Counted from the first letter of the stretch, positions 10,819-22,900 are shown. The stretch is 64,000 nt of DNA from Paraphaeosphaeria minitans (GCA_015832175.1 WJXW01000010.1:1054001-1118000), one strand, 5' to 3'. The notes: generated from the sequence alone by a model not told the origin. A program made the numbers and translations.

Positions 10819-11115
10819 GGGCGGCGTTATGGATCTGTGTGAGGTTGCACTTTGGGTAAATGAGACGTACGTTAGCTTCAAGATACTTGGTAATGGAAGT
10901 AAGGCTTGAATGATACGTAAATTTTGTGTTTTGTTCATCGTGGTGTAAGTACATTGATGAGGCGGACCAACATTTCGCGATGTGATTCGCATATCTTCAC
11001 GCAGTAGATCTCTTACAACCATATATGAATGATGCCCCTTCAGTTTTAATATCTGCGAGGACTCCCTCATGTAATATCCGCATGCACACAAATACTCGAC
11101 TAATTATAACTCAAC

Positions 11116-11731
11116 ATGCGCACTTTACGCTATCTAACTCACAACCTTGCGCTCCGCACCTTCCCTTCTACCCCCGATGCCTTATAATGTGCCCCCAAAA
11201 TGGGCATCCCAGGCGGCGGTACGTCATCCTCTTCCTTTCCTCTTCCTATACCACTTATCCTGTCAAACAGTTTACATTTGCACCAATACCAGCACCTGCA
11301 CCTGGCATCCCCCCTCCACAACCTCTCAGTGCATCGCCTTCGACACATCCGCCGCCGGCCCACCGACTCTCATCGGCCCTGACGCCGGGGGATCCTGTTT
11401 TCTCTACGCCTCCCTAGAATGCACGCCTGATTCTTTACTAGCTATACCACGCGATGTAGCCGGTGCAGGTCAGATGAAAGAGACAAAGGGAGGTGTTGTG
11501 TGTCCTGGCATTGGCGGGGGAATGGTACCCGGGGGCGTGACGGGGATGAGGTGTTTTGCGCTAGGCGTGGGAGAGGAAGAGCCTGTTAAAGAAAGTGGTG
11601 ATGTAGCTAGAAAGGGAGAGGGAGTGGAAGAACGAGTGGGAGACGAGAGGCCGGTAGCGATACCGGGTATACATGGGGGCACGGAGTTTGGACAAGACGG
11701 GATGATAGAGACATCGATGCAGCGAGTTTAA
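11116..11731 (+). pseudogene. Small secreted cysteine-rich protein, copy 3 (in-frame stop)
   Basis: The N-terminus MRTLRYLTHNLALR parallels MRAIAYLSHALALR of copy 1, but a TAA at 11185-11187 interrupts the frame. After the stop the homology resumes (C-A-P-K-M-G-I-P-G), then an intron 11219-11270 (GTACGT...AACAG) leads to VYICTN, C-T-W, LIGPDAGGSCFLY and, without the second intron seen in copies 1 and 2, VVCPG...GMRCF. The tail to 11731 is acidic and Gly-rich. The stop lies between the presumed secretion signal and the cysteine domain, so a full-length secreted product is not expected unless an alternative first exon exists. Confidence 0.6.
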
Positions 11732-12183
11732 CGTGGTATTAGGATGGTTACCTGCAGCATGAGTTCACAGAATTTAAGTCAGGCTTGGTATCAGGTGAGC
11801 ACAGTGGGAGACAGTTCAAGCAATCAGTTGCTCGCGTGATACACTATCCCATTAATAAGTTGTGCTACAACTACATGCCCATATTATACACCATACTTGG
11901 TGCGTCGATGAAAAAAATCCGCATGAAGAGATTTGAAATACTAGTGAAACCATGTTGAATCGGCCTGTGATACACCGATCATTCGCGCTGGAGATTAAGA
12001 GCGTGGAGACAAAGATGCTTGTGAATCGTGACTCCTCCCCTTGAAGTGTTCGAGTAAAACTTTTGGAATAGTCGGAAATTGTCTTTGTCATGTCCGGAAA
12101 ACAACTTTGAAGTATGCAGACAACACGCCCTCAGTCTGGGCTGAGCCGGCACTGTCGTTGCAAGTGCCTGTGCTATGCCCAGA
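11732..12183. other. Intergenic region
   Basis: Nothing recognisable; serves as the joint 3' flank of copy 3 and the minus-strand F-box-like gene. Confidence 0.45.
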
Positions 12184-13354
12184 TCATCCATGAGCTCCAC
12201 CGCAGATCTGGACCATGAAATGCAACGAGGCCTCGTGATTGTTTGCATTCCCAAGGCCGCGGTCTTTGACGTAGGCGGAAGCAGCACCCAACATGCTCTT
12301 CATCGAGAGCTCCGTCGTAACAACATCGCTGCCATTTGAGAGGCGAATGGCAATCTCCGGAGCGAAGTAGTCGCCGTCTGATAGATCCAGCTTCACGCGA
12401 GTAACTTTGCGGTCGCGGATATCCTTGAGCCATTTGGCATTATCGTGGGCAATGAACTTGTTCAACGGGCCAAGGTATGGATACTCTCCGCCCAGCAGGT
12501 ACTCTGCATATACGTCACGATGTATGTCATCATGATAACAGATGAACGCCTCGGATTCTTCATCGTCGGAGGCTATGTCTGAAAAGCCCTGGCAAATATC
12601 GCAATCTGACCAGTCTTGGATCCACGGCCCCTCCTTTTCGGTGAGCTCATGCGGAATGAACTCGAACTTGATACCAGAAGAAGCCGTGCGCATGCGAAGC
12701 ATCTGGGTGAGGTCGATGATTTGCTCTCCCACAGCATCTTGAAGATGTGAGATCTGAATCAGCTTTGGCATGTTGGTGGAGTAGTCTGTCACACAGCCGT
12801 AGAAGGCATGTATATACAACATCAGATGGCGGGGTCGGACGCGAATACTCGAGTTGCGCAACCAGATGGGTCGGTATTCCTTGCGGATGAGCTTGCAGGT
12901 CTGCGTGAGGCCAAGGAAGTTGCGTGCAGAGAGAGAGCAGTCGTACTTGGACATCGGCCATTGGCTCTGGCCACATCTGTGTCCAGCGTGCGAATCGACC
13001 AGAGGTACAGCGAATTCCCAGCCCTCGAACAAGTCTTCGCGCTCAAAGGCGAAATGGTAGATTCGATTGCGGATCTCTGCCCACGGCACATTAGCATATG
13101 TAGTAAACAGGTCCGCGGCCTAAATGCACCTGGCGGCATGTCCATCAAGCCTTTGGGTTTCTTCTCCTTCTTCACCGGAGCAGCGCTGCCTGTACTCGAG
13201 GTCTTCGTCTTGGTGGTCTTCTTGGTCTTCTTCGCAGCTTGGCCCTTGCTGCTGCTAGGAGCGGGGGAGCTGAGCTTGCGCTTCTTTCCAGCTCGTCTGG
13301 ACGCTATCAGTATGCATACTCGCTATATTGGCGAAGTTCCCACCTAAAAGCCAT
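12184..13354 (-). CDS. F-box-like / 2EXR-type fungal protein with basic N-terminus
   Basis: Three exons on the minus strand: 13354-13344, 13296-13130 and 13076-12184, giving 356 residues. Exon 1 encodes only MAF plus two bases and starts in an ideal context (CAACAATGGC). Exon 2 is a Lys/Ser/Pro-rich segment (KKRKLSSPAP, KKTKKTTKTK) that looks like a nuclear localisation tail. Exon 2 to 3 joins LMDMPPEIRNRIYHFAF, the F-box-like motif, which exists only after splicing and so supports the intron (GTGCAT...GGGCAG with TGCTAAT branch). The rest has LTQTCKLIRKEYRPIW, typical of the family, and an acidic central part. The first intron (47 nt, GTGGGA donor) is less certain. Target unknown. Confidence 0.75.
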
Positions 13355-13656
13355 TGTTGCGGCTAAGTTGCGATTGAGAGTTGCGAGGTGCGCGGTGTCG
13401 CGAAAAGGGCAAAGAAGGCAAGGCGTGGAGGTTTGCGGGGAAGCGCGGGCTTGCAGGTAAAGGTATGCAGGTGCGGGTGAGGCGTGATGTAGCGCGCGCT
13501 TGCTAACACGCTGTCACGTGCAACCAACCTGCACGGGTGTCAAAGGCCATGGTTATGCATCTATGCTTGTATTGGGAAATGTACTTTTGTACTTCTACCA
13601 AGAACACTATAATCAACCTGAAAACGTGTAGAAGTAATGAACATTTCATGTCAACA

Positions 13657-13857
13657 ATGTCCGGCCAACCATCTTCCGCAGACTCGACTCTAGACACAAC
13701 GGCTCCCAGCCAGGCTCAGGCGCAAGATTTACCGTGCCTTCGCTTCCAGTCAACCGCAAACATCTCTATTCATAAAAAAGCTCCCATCACAGTCGCCATC
13801 AGACGACTACCTCCTGGGTCAATCATAGGACACTTTTGCCGCGGAAATTGCCCATGA
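13657..13857 (+). CDS. 66-aa orphan related to the 28.4-kb gene
   Basis: ATG in good context (CAACAATGTCC; another ATG three codons upstream) opens 66 codons beginning MSGQPSSADST. The C-terminal half contains AIRRLPPGSIIGHFCRGNC. That matches AIRQLPQESIVAQFARGTC in the N-terminal exon of the gene at 28353: at least ten identities in nineteen positions, and both start MSG followed by a Ser/Thr/Ala-rich stretch. The frame stops directly after the shared motif, so this is either a truncated paralogue or a short family member. No known domain is recognised. Confidence 0.5.
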   Translation: MSGQPSSADSTLDTTAPSQAQAQDLPCLRFQSTANISIHKKAPITVAIRRLPPGSIIGHFCRGNCP

Positions 13858-15603
13858 GGTCTATTCCCTGGTGAGGCCACGACTGGAGCCATGGTATACG
13901 AAATATAACACCAGTGCCTAAAAAGACACTTCATGGCGGATCTATACTGAGTAGATGAGCAAAGATGAAAAATGCCGTGTTCTGTTTTCGTCTTTTGCCT
14001 CAATTCCTCCCAATCATTAAGCGCTTATCTCGAATAGGGCACCAGTTAATGGAATCAGGTACGGCACTGCCCATATTCACGAGGATGGATTGGAGACCAT
14101 ACAAGAATAGAAGATAAGGAAGGTGCACATTCGCAAGCCAGGATGCAATTCATATATCAATTCTTCTCCACGACCCACCCCAACCCGTCCTACTGCTTCA
14201 CCTCTGCGCAGGCACTGGCCTTCTAATTCCGGACTATATTCCTAACTTTTAAAATGGAGCCAGTAGGGACCTCTTAAATGCTCCCTCGCACCCGTCCCTC
14301 ATTTCAAGTAGATATCATTACTTGCGCGATTCCTTGCGAAACATCTGTCTCCCTCCCATCATTACAATCTCCTCCAACAGTGGGTAACGCTCCATCTCAA
14401 CCTGCACAGGCAGACCGCGCCCAAGAAGAGCCCTCGGAAGATGGAGAGATATTGAAGTTCGAGTAAGATGAAGGGTTAATATACTCAGTAGAATAGTTGG
14501 CACTTTTATCAAGCTCGTAATTTCTCTAGTGCTATATTTACAGTTAAACCGTAATGCTGCAAGAGATTATTACTTCAGCTGATATGACTTGTAAACGATC
14601 AGAAATATAGTCGAACATACTAGTACGGTGGTTATATATATTGAGCAGTATTGTAACCCTACTGGGGCCTCGAGGTCTGTAATGCGGACTGTTGATCGCG
14701 TTGGGGGTGTGCAAATGACTACTAAGCCATGCCGAGAGATGAGGGAAAGTGATCGTAGGAGGCTTGAAGCTGTGGTGGCCGGGTATCTATTCGAGACAAT
14801 ATTTGTGGCTGAATGTTGACTGAGCCTCAGCCTGGTCGCAGGAAATGTGCAGGGGGCGCATCACCCGTACACGTCTTTGTGAGTGCTTTATGCAGCTGTG
14901 AACCCGAGACTATATGACCTTTTAACGTTTCCATATGAGAGAACGGCATATGAAGTCGCATTTTGACAGATATCCTTTCCTGTGAATCTTGCCCAGACGT
15001 CAAAATGCAAGGCTGCGAGGCTGGAGAAGACCCAAGCCACGACACTAAATCTACAAGCTTCATTTACGACTTCCTGAACCCAGTTTAATTTCCCAAATCA
15101 TGTTTCGGCCTCTTGAAGCAAATAAAAATGCTCGATCGAAATTTTGATGGTGAAAAATCATCTTGCGCCCACCTCAGCTGGCAGGTGCCGCAAAACACCG
15201 CATTACGACTCACAAGTACAGCCACAAAGTCTCACGCATCATCGTACTGCTCGTATTAATCGCGTATGTACGTCAGTATTGTTTGGTATTGATTGGTATT
15301 CGAGTGACATGGGCCAGGCAAACACTGTTCTCGGCCCCCACCAATGCTGCGGTTACTGGGTGGGAGGCTGTGCTCGCAACAGGGTTGCCTATTTCACCCG
15401 ATCATTGCGATCCATTAGCACTGCCACATAGCTCTAGATCGGCTCTGTGAGACTGCGTTTTCTCTACAAGGACTCTATTCGACTAGTATATTAAATGGCA
15501 AATATGCCTCCCAACTCATTGTCCGCATCACTGCTATTCCATACCATAATATCCTAGAGTTCCATCAAAAGCGTCACCGCACATCATCTCACCCAAAATC
15601 AAA
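13858..15603. other. Long intergenic region
   Basis: 1.7 kb with no supported gene. An ATG-initiated 62-codon frame at 14278-14466 is present but has no signal peptide, splice support or relatives in the window. Confidence 0.4.
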
Positions 15604-16338
15604 ATGCCCGAGCCCATAACACTCGCCCTCGGAGCCGGAGCTATAGGCCTGGGCTACAAAGCGATCCGCAAAGCAAAAAAGCATCATCGCGAAAAAGAAG
15701 CCCGTAAACAATATGCACTTTCCGCCGCGGAAATCCAAAGCATCAACTCCGACGTCCGTCAAGTAACACGCCACTTCACTCGCAGCACCGTCGGCGGGAC
15801 TGTCGCCGCTTCGCTTAGCCACGTGCTACCACACATGGTGTTACCTGCGGGCATGAATGTATATCTTTTCAAGAGGGCGAAAGATGATTGGAGAAGCCTG
15901 AACGCGTATATGAAAGAGAAGGGGGCGACTGTCCGAAAGAGGGACGTCGCGAGGGGAATAGGGCGGGCGCTGATCGAGAAAGCGATACTGGTCCCCATTA
16001 CGCTGGGACATGATGACTTTTTGTTGGCGGTGCCGCAAGGGACGATGTCAACGGCGGTCGCGGCACATGCGGCACTGCTTGAAGTTCCTGGGATTGAAGC
16101 GGCAAACAAGCTGATTCAGGCCCCTGTGGAGATATTCCAGCAAGACCATCATATTCCAACTGCAGATGAACGCTTGGATGACATGAAGCAAGGGCTTGTG
16201 GATATGGGAGGTTGGAACGCGCCGGCAAAGGATCTTGCGGCTAATGTAGGGATTGCTGGGACGATTGCGGCGGCAACAGAATATGTAGTGGATCGACCGC
16301 TAGAGTACAGGGAGGGTAAGCTCCAATCGGTGCAGTGA
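15604..16338 (+). CDS. Conserved-looking fungal protein of unknown function
   Basis: Single exon, 244 residues, ATG after CAAA. The N-terminus is a glycine/alanine-rich hydrophobic stretch (ITLALGAGAIGLGY) followed by a strongly basic helix (KAIRKAKKHHREKEARK), compatible with a membrane anchor plus cytosolic basic tail. The centre holds RSTVGGTVAASLSHVLPHMVLPAG and the C-terminus is helical with another Ala/Gly-rich segment. Codon use is even and the frame unbroken, which supports a real gene. A possible donor (GGTAAGCT) occurs just before the stop, so the last residues could differ. I do not recognise the family. Confidence 0.65.
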   Translation: MPEPITLALGAGAIGLGYKAIRKAKKHHREKEARKQYALSAAEIQSINSDVRQVTRHFTRSTVGGTVAASLSHVLPHMVLPAGMNVYLFKRAKDDWRSLNAYMKEKGATVRKRDVARGIGRALIEKAILVPITLGHDDFLLAVPQGTMSTAVAAHAALLEVPGIEAANKLIQAPVEIFQQDHHIPTADERLDDMKQGLVDMGGWNAPAKDLAANVGIAGTIAAATEYVVDRPLEYREGKLQSVQ

Positions 16339-17363
16339 GTTTATTATTTCGTGCATTTTCCTGAGCTGGTCGGAGATTTCCGCGGGTGCGCTTTGTGAAT
16401 TGTCATACTATAGAATGTAAATTTCAAATTTCCAGTCTTACGTACCGCTTGCCTCGGGGATCTTGTGCACAGACGGGCTGAGAGAACAATACCACGTAGT
16501 TACAGCAGGTACCATAGGTCCTATTATAATTAGAAACCGCTGGGCGTTTTTGGATCAATGTGTACAGTCCAGATCATACATGCTCACTTTAGCCTTGTTT
16601 ATAATCCAGTATACCCTGAAACCTGGACTTGCTTCTGACAGGCCATTACCTCGAGTGTCGTGTCGACATCACGAGGAAGTATTGCTCATGGGCTAGGGGC
16701 CAGTCGCAATTTGTCTATAGATTTCCTAATCAAGTTAATGAACAGCGACAATGGATTATGTGTCCCACCCTCCTACCAACTCGAAAATCTAGAGTCTGAC
16801 TGTATTATTGACAAAGCATTGTGTCAGGCCGTTATATCTATGCCACAATTTCTATGTAAGCATGAAGGATCTCAACTCTTCATGTTTTGTTCCATGCAGC
16901 AAATTGGATCAAGCGGAGGTAGATGCACCCTTGAAAACTCAGAGCAGGCTGGACATCCTCAACAACACCGGAATCTTCCCACTTTCCTTGAAATCCAATC
17001 AGTATGGTGTGAACAACGTCATGGCGACAAAACACCCGGGCTTTTTCTTTGTCACCATTATTTTCTTACCTTTGCTCAAAAAAAAAATCGGTTGCGTCCC
17101 GAGACTCTGACGTCCGAGTCATCAATGTATGGAGCATTACGATTGACGCCGTCTCGCTAGGGTATTCTTATAATTCTTTTTTATTGTTGATCACTGTGTA
17201 AGGCGGTCCATTCGTTGCATGTACTTTGCCTGACGAGGAACCTCCAACAGAGGTTCTTGTATGTGGGCAGGATATGGAAGGATTATGATGTCAAAAAGAA
17301 TGAATTCCCCATTCATTCCTGTGTTTATGCCCGGAGCTATCAGTAATATTTGAGGTGGAGCCA
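16339..17363. other. Intergenic region with unexplained open frames
   Basis: Two overlapping frames (16660-17160 and 16808-17110, plus strand) are long for AT-rich DNA, and the second ends in a hydrophobic segment (GFFFVTIIFLPLL) followed by lysines. No start context, splice or family could be established, so no gene is called. Confidence 0.3.
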
Positions 17364-19545
17364 TCAAAACTTCAATGCAGTAGACAAATCGAACAACCTG
17401 GGGCTGTTGATACCAGCAGTGATCCAAAGTGTCAGCGGGTCCTTGCCTTTCTGCTCCCTGCCTGCATCCTTTGAATCCTTGACATCAGTGGGAACCGTTA
17501 CAGGGATGTCATTAATGCATTCCGGTTGTGTGGTGCTCAGTGATATGCCAGTGATGGATTTCCTATCGCTCGAGAGCTGATATACAAGACTTGGCAGGCA
17601 TTCGTCACGCAGCTTTCTAGCAATGATAGCTTTCGCCGTGTCATCGTGCTTAAGCGTAACCACAGGCCATTCGACGCTGATATGTTATGAGTACGGCAGT
17701 TGCTATCAACGCATGCGGGATCATCACTTACAGTCTTGCAAATTCGTAGGCAACAGCTTCAGTCCAAGCCATTAGTAGACTCCACTTTTTGTTTTTGCCC
17801 AGCAGTGTAGTGGCCTTGGTATCGCTCACGCGAAGATTGGCTTGGTGGAACATGTACGGATCCCAGCGCAAGCCGAGCAGATACTTGGTATTGACAGTCT
17901 TTTCATACTCCAGTTGCGCATTGAAGTCACCCGATCCGCCCGCAATAGCTTTCCACTCAGTGTTAACACAACTCGGTGTGTCGCAATTGTAATAGATCGA
18001 AGAACCATATCGACCGATGATGTAGATACCATCGTATCCATTTTCCTTGACGTTACTTATCACTGGATGAAAGTCCGATTTGCGGCTTGGAACATTCATG
18101 AGAATAGGTCGAGAGTTGTCGCCAACTGCATATCTTATCCCGTACTCACTCCAGGCGCGCAGTGCGTCGCCGTTGTGCAGGCCAGTGATGCCGGGCGGTA
18201 TGAGGCCCATGTTAGAAAAGTAAGGTTTCGATTCAAAGTCAGTAAACCCAATGGCCTTGAACCAAGCTTGATTCCAGGATATCTCTTTCGTCACATCAGC
18301 GTATGTTGCGTTGGTCTCATCCTCGTGGGTAAACGTGTGCGACACATGAAAGAACGAGTGCATATTGGTTTTGTTGGCGAAGTAGACCTCTAATGGATCC
18401 AACTGCGAGCATTTAAGTGACCAAGAATAGTTTTTGAACTTCTTGTTCCACAAGTCTTTGCCGGTTCCAATAGGTTTCACGTATTCCGGAGGTCCGTCTA
18501 TTTGGGTCTCGTATTCAACACCTTCTTGAGGATCGCATCGCGCAGGCTCGTTGTCGTAGTCATTTTCAACCGCCGCTTCGATGTTCCCGTTGCCATTGTG
18601 TCCAAGCTCAATGGCATAGTTTGATCCAGCCGGAAGCTTTGAATTCACTTCCTTCGTCCAAGCGACGTGCTCCTGGAAGTCGGCAGGAAGAATGCGATAT
18701 GGCTTGTTCGTCTGATATAGCTCGGTCTCCACGAACACATCGTCGACTTGCGTGTTCAAGTATACGCGTCGATAGCCCATGAACAGGCCTCTGGTAATCC
18801 AGTGAACCCAAGCGTGCGACAGCAATGTGGATGACGTCAAGTTGGGGTCGAAGGCCGAAAACCAAACTTGCTGCTCACGTCCACTGGGGAACCTGTTATT
18901 CACAGCGGCCGTTGTCTTTGAGCCACCACTGTTAAATTGCGCAATCTCTGTTGCAAGTGAGGTATTCGTGATCTTTGCGGGGTATTTTCTCAGGTTGAAA
19001 GTGCTCGTCTGAGCATTCCTGCAGAGGTTCAGCGGGAACAAGTGCATCTTGGGGTCAACTCACGCTCTCAGGTTCGCAGTAGTAAAGCTACTCGTATCTG
19101 TAATGGCAACATGCTGGTCTATAGTAACAACGCCACCAGAGGCCTGCACGCCAAAATCTGCACTTGGCCATGCGTTCAACCGCACCATCCGTACCCCGAA
19201 CGCTTCCTGGTATTTGTATATTTGTTGCCATTGTTTCTCGCTCAGTATGGTCTTCCAGTCGTCCCCATTCTCGTAGTTTCGAGCGCTTACAGCAACAATA
19301 CCACCAAAATTCCCGGCATCTGGTGTAGAGTTTAATTGCGGAAGTCCTGCTGCGGACAGCGAGAGATCGACAGCCTGGTAGGGTATGCTGTAGCCTTGCA
19401 GTATAAGAGTTCCGGGTAGCGTGGCATTCTTATCTCGGGCGAGAATCAAGAGCGTGCTATTGACAGTGATAGCTGCATTGACGCATGAGAGCAAAGTAGT
19501 CGTCAGAGTCCCTACACTGAGGACTACCTTGAAAAACATAGCCAT
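17364..19545 (-). CDS. Secreted polysaccharide deacetylase, CE18 (Agd3-type)
   Basis: Three exons on the minus strand: 19545-19064, 19018-17732 and 17676-17364; introns of 45 and 55 nt with GTGAGT/GTAAGT donors; 693 residues. A signal peptide (MAMFFKVVLSVGTLTTTLLSCVNA) is followed by LLILARD and GGIVAVSARNYE. The central domain carries the metal-dependent deacetylase landmarks: NTQVDD (Asp253/254) and FFHVSHTFTHED (His388 and His392), as in Agd3, which partially de-N-acetylates galactosaminogalactan at the cell surface of Aspergillus fumigatus. Length is a little below Agd3 (about 800), mainly lacking Ser-rich linker. The neighbours are not galactosaminogalactan biosynthesis genes. Family assignment is from motif recognition; the natural substrate here is inferred. 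Confidence 0.88.
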
Positions 19546-19895
19546 TGCGAGCCCGCGTGAAATTTTTTATCGAAAGGAAGATGAGGCGGACAGGCTGGCC
19601 AGAATGATATGCGAAGGCATGGGAATTTAGATGTCTCCCATAATGTATATGATACATCGTTCTGTCGGAAGGGTCGCTCCGTTGCGAAGATCGCTTGCTA
19701 AAGCACCCGAGGGAGATGTGGAAGTAATTGGCGAAGTAAGACGACAGCCTATACATTCGCCTCTATTCGACCTCGCCTCGGGATCAATATTTGTATAAAT
19801 AGAATGTTGCATGGTCATAACAGACCCACCAAAGGATGTGGCTACGAGACATGAAGTAAGTAGCATTTTCTCAGCTCGCATGGCGATCCATGTTC

Positions 19896-19945
19896 GGAAC
19901 GGATGCATTGCTTGATCGGCCGCGATCAAGCAATGACGGCGTTCC
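19896..19945. repeat. Two-part perfect palindrome upstream of the CE18 gene
   Basis: CATTGCTTGATCG (19906-19918) and its exact complement CGATCAAGCAATG (19923-19935) flank a 4-nt spacer. Outside these, after 4 unpaired bases on each side, GGAACG (19896-19901) pairs with CGTTCC (19940-19945). The layout is symmetric. It lies about 350 bp upstream of the CE18 start (19545). Confidence 0.8.
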
Positions 19946-22900
19946 AAGATGCGCCTCTGATCAAATGGTAAAGCGCGCATAGATGGAATGCAATATGGGC
20001 AACCGGGTAATGGCGGACAACCTCGTATAGGTGAGCTGCAAGAGGTTATGTGCGCAGATCAGGCGAATACGACGGCCACTTACGAAATGGGCTAGATGGG
20101 TTCTGAACAAGAGCGGACGACGCGCTAGGATGAAACAGGAACATGCCATCTCTGGGCGCGTCCATGGTCAAGTGGACTGGCACCACGCCGGGATGGAAAG
20201 GGTAGCTCAGTATTACGTCAGCGCTAACGTTCCGAATATGGTATAGCCTCGTCCTTCCTCTTTCGCCATTCGCACCGTGTTTTTATCATCTCTTTCATCG
20301 CCCGAAGGCCACATGTATCAGCCAACATCTTTCAAAGACTTCTCGCTTTCATGTGCTCACTCCAAGTACATCCATAGCTCACGAGTAGGATGATTGGTGT
20401 TCAAGATCGCTCAATCGACGACTATCCAGATACAACTTCGAGTGTTTAAAAGCCTGGGCGACGAAGAGCGCCCAATGCACAGCGAACCTATCCCAGGTGA
20501 TTAATCCAAGGATTCTTGGATCCATTGATGGCTAAAAAGCTGTAATGTGATACTGCACTCCTTAGGACCGACTCTTTAAGTGTACCTCCCCGCTCCTATA
20601 TCCACATCAAGATATCGTGAAGACAATTGTCCCAGACACCATCATCAGGACTTTTACGCACGAGTTCACGAGTATGCTTCATGGCAATAGCTACGAGTTT
20701 GATAGATGTAACGGAGTCTAGTCCACTAAGAAACCGAGTTGCGAAATCCTTTGACTACTAAACTTGTATCGGTTAGCCAAGATTGCAATGGCTTCCTTCT
20801 CATCTTATGTTCTTTACAAACCATCCTCACTCAATCGTTTCTCTTATTTACGTCGCAATTTTTCACTGGCAATCATGTTTTCTCCTTCTTTCTCAATAGA
20901 ACAAATTCTTCCAGCTTCAACTTTTATAGTTCTTGACCTGTTATGCTTTTTCCTGATGGACATAACCAGTCTGATTGTTAAGTTTCTCTCCCCAATAGCC
21001 TCCGGACTCATCACGTGGGACAATGATAGTTTGCCAATCTTAGACAAGTTCCATTGGCTTCGCCTTTGAACCCTATCATCCGCGAGTTAACACCTGGCTT
21101 TGCTCCTAGTAGCTTCGGCTACGACGATGTCAGCAGGTGGCAGATGGTAAACTGATAACATCAGACCCCGGGGTGCTCTGCGCTATTTAGGGATTCGAGA
21201 GTCTGATAAAAGGGGGCAGAAGCGGGCCGGCGTTGTAGTAAACGGTGCTTTCCCAATGTTAGACTTGTATAATTTAGTACGGCTCAAGACTAGTTTGCGT
21301 GAAAAGAAGTCAACTTAAGTAGATGCTATTTTACCCATATCGTTGGCATTCACAGCACAGCCTGGCATCAATAACCTCGTACTATTGAAGAAGTTGTCTT
21401 TGCCCTCGAAAATGTTGCAGCCGCAATCACCGCCATACCCGACCTCCACGTATCTTTAATTCCAACTTGATGCTTCTGGAAGTTGGAGCCAAGCCATGAT
21501 ACGTTGGCCGTTGCGCACAGTAGCGTAGCAGTAAGGATACTAAAAAAGAATGACCCATGATTCGGCTTCGGTAACGACAGTCTTGTTTACCATAAAATTG
21601 CATGGTTCTATTGAAATCTCAGAACACCCATGTGCAATGACAGAGAATGCCAGAACGGACTTTGCGATGCAGGAACGAAAAATCATGTTGGCATCAATAT
21701 TGGCCGCGCAATCAATGGACAAAGCTGTCCTACATATGCATACATATAGTTCGCCATGTCAATATGAGCACCCAGAGATCATGCTGAAAATAAGGAGATG
21801 TGATGCACAGCATCTGGTCGTCATGAATTGCTAGCGCCGGGCCTCGAGATATGGTCACACTTAGTGTCCGAGAACGGCTTAGCGCTAGAAAAGATCCTCA
21901 TGGAGACATCGTAACTCTCGCGCGTATCTCACATAGTAGATACTCAGGTACCGAAGGTATGAATACTGCCCTTCTAGAAAGATTGCCCTGGCACGTTACG
22001 AGCCGTAGTAAAAACTCTCCTGCTGAAGATGGTCCAGAGCCCATGTTTCACTACCACGGATACCGAAAACTGCAACCGGAATGGGAATCATAAGCCAAAG
22101 CGAGGGGAGTCACGTGTAAGTGTTCGAACCATTGATAATATGACCTTCGCGAAAGGCGCAAAACGCTTGTCAATTCCGCTAAATGCTTTTAGCGCCAGAA
22201 TGAAAGGGTTCAATGGAGCTCTCAAAGTCCAGTGATACCTGACAGTTAGGTCTCGCCATGATTGAATTTTCTTCCATGTAAGCATGTTTTTAGTCGACAG
22301 TAATTCCATCTGTCACAACCTTATCGCATCAGAATGAGCTGTTACACTTGCCTTTCACACGCAAGGCAATGCCACAGGCAAAAAGTTCAACCATTGACAG
22401 TCGTTTTATTCAGCGCGGTGTATAGCTCTTCTATGCTTCTTGTACCGATGGTGGTGTTTCCAGATCCGGTAGTTGAGAACAGTGCCAGATTTGATAAGCG
22501 TAAGGATTCTGTACGGTTCCACAACACCTGTGATGTGATCTTTGGCTGTGTATAAGTCTCGGTGGCTCGTAATTCATGGAATGCGACCAGGATTGAGCCG
22601 AAGTGGAAGCCGTATCATCTGTCGAATGACAGTTCACATTGCGGTACGAGAACAAGGAATTCAAGACAAGACTGCATTAATTTGTACATAGAAAGCTGCA
22701 GCGATCCGCATGAACTGTGTTCTGAAGGTTGGATGTAATTTCGTAGGGTATTGGATCCGTGTTAGATGCTCACACTGGCCGCTTCAAGTGAGTCTGTGAT
22801 TGTGTCTTTTCGTGAAGAGAATGCAAAAAAGAGGGACCACGGAACCACGGAACCACCGAAACCACAACAAATTAATCAATCGCTATCAGCGTGGGATTAC

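Noticed and set aside
16660..17160. 166-codon frame plus an overlapping 100-codon frame with a hydrophobic end
   Set aside because: No start context, splice sites or family; the two frames contradict each other.
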